Part shown: positions 51,340 through 60,480 of the stretch, piece by piece
Position numbering within the stretch: the stretch's first letter is position 1
Layout of the letters: each line of letters starts with the position of its first letter
From: Pyropia yezoensis
Lineage: Eukaryota > Rhodophyta > Bangiophyceae > Bangiales > Bangiaceae
Length of the DNA: 64,000 nt
Reading direction: 5' to 3'
NCBI GenBank assembly: GCA_009829735.1
Contig: CM020618.1
Coordinates: 8,647,119 to 8,711,118, forward strand
The notes under the pieces: model-generated
The model's database searches: none
What the model was told of the DNA's origin: nothing
The model's input: the letters and a program-made list of their open reading frames with translations, nothing else
Translations under genes and position numbers: made by a program

Positions 51340-51948
51340 CTGAGTAGCAAAAATCACCATGTTACTCAAAAAAAAAAATAGAGAAGGCGAGGAGCATCCT
51401 ATCAGTTAGTGTGGAGCCCCGTGTGATCAGCAGATGTCATAAACAAGTCACATGTAAGCTATTGGAAGGGATCAGGCATACTTGCGGGGGGGATGTCGGG
51501 CGTCCCCGGCGGCAGGGCTGCACCGCCAGCCATCGCTGCTGACGAATCAGCTGCGAGTGCGGGTGTGATGTCACGGTGAGTGTCGCGAGCGGGCCCTGGG
51601 GTCGTGCACGCTTCGATAAGGTGTCCTCGACAGGGACGGACCGCGGGAAGAAGATGGTGCTCTCCACGGTGGTGGGCACCGCGCGCCCGCTGTCGACGCC
51701 ATCAGATTTGGGCAGCTGATCTGAATATTGTTCCACATCAGGCGGCCGACGAAGGTACAATTGCCAGGTTGGTGTACGGTCGCGATGAACACTCGGTTGG
51801 TGTATATAAACTATGCTGTATGTTTGATTGTTGGAGAGATGTACAAAAGTGTTCCATACCGAGAGCACTTGATTGACATTCGTGCCGCAATCGTTCGAAG
51901 TCATGAGGACATCGTGAAGTACTTCATGACATGTTCACGACTCGACAC

Positions 51949-51974
51949 CATCCACTTTTTACTGGAAGCACAAT
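51949..51974 (-). repeat. 26-bp match to 33,242-33,267
   Basis: The exact complement of 33,242-33,267, embedded in a longer diverged match. It lies next to the hairpin at 51,975. Confidence 0.7.
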
Positions 51975-52022
51975 ATGTGCGGCTCGGTTGTGTGACCCCT
52001 GTCGCATAACCGAGCCGCACAT
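51975..52022. repeat. Perfect 15-bp stem hairpin
   Basis: ATGTGCGGCTCGGTT (51,975-51,989) pairs with AACCGAGCCGCACAT (52,008-52,022) across an 18-base loop. It could be the end of a small inverted-repeat element or a structured RNA. No poly-T follows, so a bacterial-type terminator is not suggested. Confidence 0.85.
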
Positions 52023-52334
52023 CGCACGAGAAGCGTCCTCAGCTCGACCCAATGTTCCGCATCAAACATGGCCTCGTATTTCCCAGCTTTCATAATTGGA
52101 CTGACACAGCAGGACAGCTAAACATTTGGCTCTTGTCCGACGCACATGCACGGCGGCCACCCGCATCCCACCTGCCACGCACAGTTCGCGGTACCCACCC
52201 TCGTTCCTTCGCAAAGCTTCCCTTGCGCTTCACCTCCAACCACCATCCCGATTCGGCTGCCACGGTCTTCGCTGCCGCCGTTCCACCTTTTCCTGATTAT
52301 CAGCCTATCGCTTTGGCGGGGATCGCGGCCGAAC

Positions 52335-52691
52335 ATGGCACTCGGCCAGGCGCGCGGCGGGGGGGAGGACCCATCGCGCGCGCCGATGGGGCCGTCGGCG
52401 GGACACCTGCAGCACGCGCCAGTACCCCCGCCCGCGCCGGTGCCCCCCCAGCAAGCACCTGTGGCGATTGCTTGCGCTGTCGACGCGGACGTGTCCGAGA
52501 TCACCTCGCTGATTGCCAACACTACTATCTCCGAAGAGTTTGAGGGGGTTGGGGTTGCCGACCAGGCGAGGGCTGTGCGTCGGTGGCTCACCGCCGAGGA
52601 CGATGTGGAGTCTATTGAGGAGACGGTGGATATGGTTCTGAGTGGAGTGGAGGGAGAGTGCGCCCAGCTGGTGTGCTGCTCAAAACTTTGA
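52335..52691 (+). CDS. Small acidic protein, unknown
   Basis: A 118-residue frame from ATG 52,335. The N-terminal half is Pro/Gln/Ala-rich (PVPPPAPVPPQQAPV). The second half is acidic and helical (DVSEITSLIANTTISEEFEG, EDDVESIEETVDMVLSGVEG) and ends CCSKL. The alternation of hydrophobic and acidic residues suggests a real protein, but no family is recognised and it may be an exon of a larger gene. Confidence 0.45.
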   Translation: MALGQARGGGEDPSRAPMGPSAGHLQHAPVPPPAPVPPQQAPVAIACAVDADVSEITSLIANTTISEEFEGVGVADQARAVRRWLTAEDDVESIEETVDMVLSGVEGECAQLVCCSKL

Positions 52692-53268
52692 CGAGTACGT
52701 GTCTCATCCGTAGCGGGCGTAGCAGCACGCTGCCCCAGCTCCCCCGTCCTGCACGTACTGTAGCGACTGCTTGCTTTGACTCCGTCGGAACACTCGGTCG
52801 TCTGCTTGCCATCCCCCTGTATTGCCAACGTTCAAATACTCTTGATTTAAACTAATTTTGTGTACACACATGCGGTACGGTGCCGTTCGGGCGGAACATA
52901 GGCTGGAACATCGGTGGGCTACTTCCTCGGACGACCCTGTCATATAACCGCGTACGCACAGTACGTTGCACAAAAAAGATACATGGAGTTTTTCCTCGGC
53001 TCGGGCACGGGCTCCACACCGGCCGTGGCGGGGCCCACGGGCGCCATGCTGACAGAAAGATCACAGAGCCCCATGCGAACTCATGAGGTCCTTGGGTCCC
53101 CTGGACGGTGTACTGTACTGCTTTCAGGGACACCCTGGAAGGAACGGCTGCTGTCCACCCTGAAATGGGGCCATCCTTTTCGCATTGATTTGCCCGGCTA
53201 GGGGGTCGGTCCGGGCCTATGTGCTAACTGAGGCTTGGAAGAGGGGTAGTCGATTTTAGAGAAGAGCC
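52692..53268. other. Intergenic, nothing recognised
   Basis: Near 50% GC, with no open frame that has motifs and no repeat apart from loosely similar short words. Confidence 0.5.
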
Positions 53269-53275
53269 ATGGGAC

Positions 53276-54091
53276 TAAGGTTGTCAGTCGTTAAGAAAAG
53301 TCGTTAAATGAAAGTCGTTAAGCGATCGTTATAACGATCGTTAAAGTCGTTAAGGTCCCAAGACGAGAACTCGTTAAAGGCTTTAATTCCAACTACTTTC
53401 GCACTTATATGACGCAAGGTGCAATTCGAGACATCAATCACGCGTGTGCTCTCCGCCCAGGATTCAATGGTCGGGATTGCGACCGGCGCTGCTGCCATGC
53501 GCGCGCACCAGCGACAGACGAGGCCACCAGTGCACGCAGCCCCACTTCTTCGCCCCTTCCGGCTGTACCTGAGTACCGCGATGGACCTGTGGTCTGCGTT
53601 TCGAAAAACTGGCGACCACGTGCTGGATGGCGAGGGCAAGCCGACCAACTATTGGATCGCCTTCTGCCGCGCCTGCGAGGCAGCTCACCAGAGGTACCTC
53701 GAAGATGTAGATGCATGTGACGGTGACGAGGCAGCCATCTCCAAGCTCCCCGGCGTGACACCAGCCGCGCCGGTGCACGGCCGCAGGGACAAGATGATCC
53801 CTCACCTGCGAAAGTGCTCGTTCTACAAGAAGATCGGTGGAAGCTGCGCGCCACGCACTGCTGGCCCGGCTCGTTCTTCCAATAGGATCCCCCTGTACGG
53901 GGCGCTTGCGCGACTGGTACATGAAGAGTGGAATGAGGAGGTGACATCATTGTCTGTTGAGTACATTATAATTACAAAACAAGTATGTCGGTAAGGAAGA
54001 TCGGTGAAGTCGTTAAACGACATCGTTAAAGTCGTTAAACGATCGTGAACTCGGTAAGGATTTTCTTAACGATCGTTAACTGCCATCCTTA
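53276..54091. mobile_element. hAT-like DNA transposon, 816 bp, with target duplication and subterminal repeats
   Basis: Ends are TAAGGTTGTCAGT and, inverted, TAAGGATGGCAGT (11 of 13 identical). The element is flanked by a perfect 7-bp direct repeat ATGGGAC (53,269-53,275 and 54,092-54,098). About 100 bp inside each end is packed with the word CGTTAA and its complement (for example AACGATCGTTAA), the kind of clustered subterminal motif that hAT transposases bind. hAT elements usually make 8-bp duplications; 7 is seen here, or 8 with one mismatch. The interior encodes a BED-type zinc-finger protein but no catalytic domain, so the element is non-autonomous or internally deleted. Confidence 0.85.
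53467..53994 (+). CDS. BED-type zinc-finger protein encoded inside the hAT-like element
   Basis: A 175-residue frame from ATG 53,467. From about residue 39 it reads MDLWSAFRKTGDHV, PTNYWIAFCRACEAAH and, after a linker, MIPHLRKCSFY. That is the BED pattern of an aromatic N-terminal part, C-x2-C, then H-x3-C. BED fingers bind DNA and form the N terminus of hAT transposases. The rest of a transposase (RNase-H-like DDE fold and the dimerisation domain) is absent. It could be a truncated transposase, a repressor of transposition, or a domesticated remnant. It fits entirely between the subterminal repeats. Confidence 0.7.
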   Translation: MVGIATGAAAMRAHQRQTRPPVHAAPLLRPFRLYLSTAMDLWSAFRKTGDHVLDGEGKPTNYWIAFCRACEAAHQRYLEDVDACDGDEAAISKLPGVTPAAPVHGRRDKMIPHLRKCSFYKKIGGSCAPRTAGPARSSNRIPLYGALARLVHEEWNEEVTSLSVEYIIITKQVCR

Positions 54092-54098
54092 ATGGGAC

Positions 54099-57000
54099 AG
54101 CTGGAGGCCATTGTTTTGAGGACCTTTTTCCGTGTGCGGGTCACCGTTTTTGTGATGGCCGTTCTTGGGGTACTTTTTCCATGTCATGGGGTCGCCTGAT
54201 TGGTGTACGAAGAAGCCTGGTCCTCATGTGTCCAGTGCCCGTTGTGGCATCCCGGGCAAGTGCCCCGCATGCTCCTGATGGAGCGGCCTTTCCCACTCCT
54301 TCCCCTCTTGGACCCCTCTCCTGGACCAGGCACATCAGGGAGGCAACCCCCCCCAGCAAGCTTCCCTCTGGCGGTTCCACCTTTGGCAGGTGGAGTGCAG
54401 TGCAGGGGGGCGTGCCCAGGTGGAGTGGGTTCTCGACAGGCGCGGACAGTGCGCGGCCCCCGGAAGCAAGGGTGAAGGCGTCTCCCGTGTGCGTGGCGTG
54501 GGGGGGGTCATGCCTCAAGAAGGGATGGAAGTGCACGACATCGAAGGCACTTCGTGCTTTGAGCACGAAGTGCCTCGATGCTGTTTGGCCTATCGGGCAG
54601 ACCTTCCCAAGGCCCCCGCAAAAATCGGCCCGCTCGACGCACTGCACAATCCCGACACCACCTTCCTGCCTCTTCCGCTGCACCAGAATTTACCCGCCCC
54701 GTCCCTCATATCCCTTCTGCCCAGCGGAGCTACCGCGCCGGCCCCCCTGCGCCCGCAACGGAAAGAAAAACGCCGGCGCTGACGCGGGCGCCGGCGCCGG
54801 CGGCTAACACCACCGCCACTGTGGTCGCCGCCACCCACTCCACTCCAATTCAAACAGTGCCTTTACCCAGCCCGTTTCCCCTTGCGCCGACGGACCCTCC
54901 CCCCGCCCCCCCATCCAGCTATCAAACCTCCCGCCATCGCCATAGCCGCCATCGCCCAAACAAGAACCCCGCCGCCATCGTCGGCGACCGGAACCACTGT
55001 ATTTCACTGCATGATTTCCTGTATTTCAACGCCTGTTTGAAATGCAGTAGATACAGGCAGATGCTTGCAACTCAGGCACCGGAAAAGGGCAGCAAGAATG
55101 GTGTGAGGCACCATACACCACGTGTATTGCATCCCGTAACACACTTCATTGCAAGCTAGATTGCAGTGTGAAACACATGGAGTTCAATAGGCCACTACAG
55201 TGCGTATCCGGCACAGTCCGGATGACGCCGAATGACGGCCCCTTTTATTCCGGTCCTTGTGGAATCGCTCATCCATTTTTTTGTTCACTTTAGTAGTTAC
55301 TCAGCACCTTCTCAAAGCATGTGGACAAGTACTACAGAGGCGGGCGACCTGGAGCTGCCTGATCAGGAGAATAGACACAGGCACAGACACACACCAGAGA
55401 CAGACATAGTCACAGCCACTTGCCGCATCGACGTCAATGCCTCGCCGCAGTGTCTGCGCCGCCCCAGACACCCGCCGTCCCTGACACAGTGGGCAGACAC
55501 ACCGTTCAACGGATCCCACCTGACACTCCGCACGCCTGCTGGTGCTCCCACGCGCGGCCGCCTGTACTCGCCGTCACCCGACGCACACAACTACGCCCGC
55601 GGCCTCCCGCTCACATGTCCTCCCGTACCACAGCAGACGCATCCACCCACCGACGCACCCACCTAAATCACCATAGCAGCTGCGTCCGGCTCATCCATCC
55701 ACATGCACCACTCACGGCATACTCTGCGCATACCTGATGGGTGCACAGAAAGACCAAAGGGAGGAGGGAGAGGGCGCCGGGCGGCGTGAAATCGCGTAGA
55801 GGGGAGCCGGGAAGCCGGGGGCGGAAGGGAAGGAAAGAGAGGACACCAGCGCGGTAAGGATCACATTGAGAAGGAACTGCGAAAGGTGCGTAGCGGGCAA
55901 AAAATCTCGTGAATATCAAAAACATGCAGGCAATTGCAAGCCAACGCACCGCACATGCAGGGCAATGCAAGCCAATGTAGCGCATGACATGGAACTGTGC
56001 ATGTATGGCACCCCCATGAGTATCGTCTTCCTACCGCCACCACCACGGCAGCTGCCACCCTCCCACACGCCCTCTCGTACCACCGCGCGAGCAGCCCCCC
56101 GCGCACACACCCACGTACATCACCAGAGCAGCTCCGTCCAGCCGATCCACCCACATGCACCACCCATGGCATCCTCCCCACATACCTGAGTGATGGACAA
56201 GAAAAGTAAGCGGAAAAGGAAGAGCGTGGGTGCGGGGAAGCGGGAGAGGCGATGGAGGGAAGCGGGGGGGGCGCGAGGGGTGGAAAGGGGGGGGTTGGGG
56301 GGGGGGGCATGGGTGCGGGGAAGTGGGAGAGGAGATGGAGAGAACGGGGGCTCGAGGGGTGGAGACGGGGGGGGGTGGGGGGGAAGCAGGAAAGGAATCT
56401 GACACGACACGGTGGGAGAAGGGGCAGTCCGGGAGAGCGCTTGCAGGGGATGGAGAAGAGTGCGAGCGGGGCGTGGAGGGGGGGGTGAGGTGGAGGCAAG
56501 GCGGTGGGTGGAGGGGGCAATGTGTGGCAAGCCCGGTTCGTGCTCCACACGCATCCAATGGCGTGCGGTCTCCACCGCAGCGACGGTAGCCACCAGTTCA
56601 TTCATTGGGCGCCAAGTGGTGGTGGCGGATTGCGCTGATTGGTCAAGCAAATAATCTTCATATGGAGCAAGCCCGTGCAAGGATCTGCCCACTCTGTTCA
56701 GATTCTGTGATAGTTCAACAAAATATCCTGTACTTGCGCACACGGAAAGTTCAAATACTGACGAAATCGTACTTGAAGCATCCCCAATTTCGGAGTGCTC
56801 GAGCATTCTAACGTAAGTCATCAAGAGAACATGCGGAAATGCAACGTTTTCAAAACATGTCATCACATCGACCAACCAGAACGCGATGGTGCCCCTATGC
56901 AAATTCACGATAGTGGTGTCGAATGAGACTTATCATGAACAATTAAGGTCTGCTAACTTTCTCGAGAAGGAATCTGAAGTGAGACCGATTTGGTAGCTTG

Positions 57001-57297
57001 TCAGTCCTCCATGCCCCTGCGGGATATTTTTTTACGTTGCAGTAGCCTGCCCGGGAGCGGGGGATCACGCTGTCGAATGAGCCCAGCGTCTTGCTCCCGT
57101 CGTCATTCGTCCTCCCGAACAAGTTCCAAGAGCTGAATTGATGTATTGAGAGCCCTTCTTGGAGGGGGGGTCAACATGAGCAACTGGGAGGGCTGGGGGG
57201 GCGCGGGGGGGCGGGGAGGCAGAGAGCTTCCGGAGCTGCGATTGACTAGGATTTGAGGAGTCAGATGAGAATTCTGGGAAAGAGGGGTGGGGATTGC
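54099..57297. other. Intergenic region with repeats, no supported gene
   Basis: Open frames on both strands lack motifs. It contains a strong hairpin (54,540-54,580), a diverged direct duplication (about 55,560-55,740 and 56,005-56,195, offset about 443 bp) and G-rich tandem duplications at 56,220-56,400 (period about 84 bp, anchor GGGTGCGGGGAAG). 56,600-57,160 is AT-richer and shows nothing. Confidence 0.5.
54540..54580. repeat. Near-perfect long hairpin
   Basis: AGGCACTTCGTGCT (54,545-54,558), loop TTG, AGCACGAAGTGCCT (54,562-54,575). The stem extends by CATCG/CGATG beyond one bulged A, giving about 19 base pairs. It resembles a short inverted repeat or small-RNA precursor arm. Function unknown. 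Confidence 0.9.
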
Positions 57298-57951
57298 TCA
57301 GGACGTGGCAAGGAGAGGCGATTCGGTGAAATCTTCAATCATGGACACGCAGACGTACAGGCTCATGCTCTTCGCTGACTGCACCAAGTCGACAGTCCTC
57401 TGACATGGGCCCAGAAGGCACCGTGCCCCTCCCCAAGGACGATTCTCGGGAGGTGCTTCGCGTGGTGATGCGGGAGGGGTGCGAGCCGGGAACTGGATCA
57501 TCAATTGTGAAGGATCTTGGTGCGATTTAAGACAAGCTGAGTCCAGAATCAGCTCACTGGCGTCGGTAGATGCGCAAATGAGCTTGTTCAGGAGGGGATG
57601 CCAAAAAGTAGCCTGCGTGAACGGAGGCTCGGGCGAGGCTGTGTGGTCAATCAGATGTCCTGAAACGTCCGGACCGCGCGATCTGGTCGGGTCGGAAGAA
57701 TTCGTGGACTCTTCAGCGATGTATTTTGAACGAAGACGACACTGGCGGCCGGGCGTGTAGGCGTGGAGAACGAAAGGTCGATGTTTCGTCGTCCGTGACT
57801 CGACCACCTTGTCCGATGCGACTGGCGGAGTCGCGATGGCCAGTGTGTGAGGAGCGGTGATGTGCATGAGGGATCTGTGTTTTAGGGAAATACAATAAGA
57901 TGCGGCGATACACAAGTCATGACATGTATTGCAGTGGTGCTCTTTTTTCAT
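57298..57951 (-). CDS. Possible protein of 217 residues, unidentified
   Basis: An open frame from ATG 57,951 to a stop at 57,298 in DNA of about 52% GC, longer than expected by chance there. It contains Cys/His near the start (HHCNTCHDLC) and mixed, non-repetitive composition throughout. No domain recognised. It may be an exon or a chance frame. Confidence 0.3.
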   Translation of the reverse strand: MKKEHHCNTCHDLCIAASYCISLKHRSLMHITAPHTLAIATPPVASDKVVESRTTKHRPFVLHAYTPGRQCRLRSKYIAEESTNSSDPTRSRGPDVSGHLIDHTASPEPPFTQATFWHPLLNKLICASTDASELILDSACLKSHQDPSQLMIQFPARTPPASPREAPPENRPWGGARCLLGPCQRTVDLVQSAKSMSLYVCVSMIEDFTESPLLATS

Positions 57952-58323
57952 CAGTGGACGGTCTTCGCGTGATGTTGCAGTACGTTGCAGTGGAAAATTG
58001 TGAAATACAACGCCATGCAGTGTGTGTGATTGAGTTGCATGTGGTTCCGGTCGCCGACGATGTGTCACCAAAATGCCCCCAACGCAGAAGCCATCAACAT
58101 CCCCCGCCCTCCCCCGCCACAAAAAGGGAAGCTATCAGCTCATGGAACCCTCCCCCTCCACCCCCTGGCGCTGCCACCGCCACCACACCCCCCATCCAAA
58201 ACACCGACCCCGCCATCCCCAGCGACCTGCCCGACCCCCTCACAGAGCGCCCCCGCCGTCCCCCCACCCTTCCCCTGCGCCCCGTCCCCGCGGCCGCCTG
58301 CCGCCCTCCTCCCCCTTCCCCAC

Positions 58324-58895
58324 TGTGGTATAAAACTCGATCCTCTCAGACACGTGTCTATATCCCTCGGGGGAAAGGGACAGGCAACGCAGAAAGGGGA
58401 ACTACGAGAATGGTATGCCTGTTGCCTCACGTGCCTGCTTGCAGGGCAAACAGATACGCACGGTAGTGCACACGGGGAAGAGGAAAGCAAACGCGCAGTT
58501 GTCTTTTTCCCTGAGGGCGCGGGCCGAGGGCGCCTCGCTGTCCCTCTTAACGTGCATCTGGGGGAACCCCGGCACGTTGGCCCGGTAGCCCCCCCATAAC
58601 CCCGAGTGGCCCCGACCCGAGTCTAACCTCGTCAGGTCGGGGGCCACTATCACTACTAATTCTATTCCCACTCACTAATCTCACACTCAAATTCTCTCAA
58701 ATCAAGTCCCTCACAAATATGCAAAAACACATCAGAAATCCCTCTCTCGCGTGTGGATAGCGTAGTCCACCGCATCCCAGTGCCGGGCACGGGCCACGGC
58801 CGCCAACCATCGCCACACGGCGGGCGTGTTCTGGCACCTGGTGCCCTCTGGTTGCAGTCCCGGGTCGGCGCCAAGTCGGGGCCAGGGATGCTGCA
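58324..58895 (-). mobile_element. Solo LTR of the chromovirus family (572 bp)
   Basis: Runs TGTGGTATAA to GGGATGCTGCA and matches the complement of 11,910-12,481 with about five noticed substitutions and no length change. It is flanked by a perfect 5-bp target duplication CCCAC (58,319-58,323 and 58,896-58,900). No internal element sequence is adjacent, so it arose by recombination between the two LTRs of a full element. Confidence 0.96.
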
Positions 58896-60480
58896 CCCAC
58901 AACGGCGGCGGCACCATCGCCCCCCCAAAAAACGTAGCCACAGCTCTCTGTGGCCTGCCTCACCCTCACCATAAAAAACAAGTCCATCCGGCCGTCTGCC
59001 CGCCGCCCCCCCCCCCTCCCCCCCTCAAACACAGTCCCCCCCTCTTCCCTCCCCAAAACACGTTACGACAGCCGCCTGTGGCCTGCCAGTCTTTGCGACC
59101 GTCTCGATGGCTGCCGTGGCGGTCGCCGTGGCCGCCGTTACTCGATGGCCACCGCCGCCTCCGCGTCGACGGCCGCCGCCGTGACCGACGTCGCCACCAC
59201 CGCCGCCGCGGTCACCACTGCCGCCACGTCGGATGCAGCGGCCGTCACCACGGACACCGCGGCAGGCGAGGTGGCCGCCACCGTGGGCACCGTCCCAGGT
59301 GGGGTGACCACCGCGACACTCTTGACTGCCGCGCCGGCCGCAGACACAGGAGCCGACGCCACTTGCGCCGTCGCCGTCGCCATCACCGGCGCCCCCCCCC
59401 CCCCCCCCCCCCCGCAGCCACAGGAGCCGACGCCATCGGCGCCGTCGCCGTCGCCGTCACCGGCACCGGCCCCCCCCCCCCCCCCCCCCCGCCCTCCCTG
59501 TGGCAAAACCCGCTCACAGTAACCTTTACCAAGTTGGTGGCAACGGTGAGGGTGCCTCTCGTAACGTTGAGAACCGGAAGAAGTGCAAGCCGCACCCACG
59601 CTGTCCCTGCTGTGGGGCAAACCCCCCACAACGAAACAAGAGGATGGTGTGTGGGCCAGCAGTTTCTTGGTCGGGACGGGGAAGCGAGGCCAAGCCCCGC
59701 TGTCCCTCCACTTATCCCCCCAGGGTCCCCTCAGAATCTCGCCACTCAGAATCTCCCACCCCAGCACCTGCTTGCCGGGCCACACGAAAATTCAAGACGA
59801 TAAAATGCAGAAAACCCTCAAGTCCAAGATGGACTTACTACTAAGCTAACTATCCCGAACTTGGGGAATATGGACCCAAATGCATGGGGAGAAACGGGTC
59901 AGACTAGCTGCCTGCCGTCCCTTGTATGGCACGTGTTGCCCCATACCTGGGGTCAATACTGCCACACTCCCCCGCCCCACACGCAACGTCTCCGCCGCCA
60001 TCGCCGTCCACGTCGCCATCGCTGTCCTTTCCGCCGTCGTTGCCGTTGACGCCGCCGGTGTCGCCGGTGTCGCCGCCGCCGTTGCTACCGCCGTTGCCGC
60101 TGCCGTTGCCGCCGCCGTTGCCGCCGCCGTGGCCGCCGTTGCCGCCGCCGTCGCGCCGCTGTCGCTGTCGTCGCTGCCGTCGATGCTGCCGTGGATGCTA
60201 CCGACGATGCTGCCGTCGTCGACGCCGGCGGCGGCCCTGCCCCCTCCCCCCCGCCGTGTCGTGGCCCTCCCCGCGTGCTGTACTCGCTCTCCCGTTGATG
60301 AGCGTCCTGGCATGGTTTCCCGAAACGGACCCACCACCGCTCATGCGCGGCGCATTACACCGGGGCATACCATCAAGGCACGTGATTGGCTCTGGTCTGT
60401 GGCCCAAAGGTTCTCGGTGGAAAGAGAAATGAACGCTCCGTGTACTTTTTTCTGCAACGTACCATATCGCATCCTATCTT
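58896..60480. other. Simple-sequence-rich region with a possible Ala/Thr-rich ORF
   Basis: A plus frame from ATG 59,145 to 59,522 encodes Ala/Thr/Val-rich sequence, then proline from two C runs (about 59,392-59,413 and 59,470-59,490). It has no motif, and a minus frame is equally open. 60,030-60,200 is a degenerate GCC/GTT triplet array. No gene is supported. Confidence 0.4.

Larger units (their letters stand above)
51340..52334. other. Region with degenerate transposon-like sequence and a perfect hairpin
   Basis: 51,437-51,975 contains open frames on both strands and the segment related to 33.2 kb. One plus frame reads LIDIRAAIVRSHEDIVKYF and then IHFLLEAQ. 51,975-52,022 is a hairpin. No complete gene. 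Upstream exons of the Cys-rich gene could lie here. Confidence 0.45.

Noticed and set aside
54141-54683. 180-codon minus-strand ORF
   Set aside because: No motif, competing open frames on the other strand, and composition typical of chance frames in GC-rich DNA.
58950-59522. Ala/Thr-rich plus-strand protein as a confident gene
   Set aside because: Both strands are equally open, the sequence is triplet-repeat-like and its proline part is only C homopolymer. Kept only as a note.
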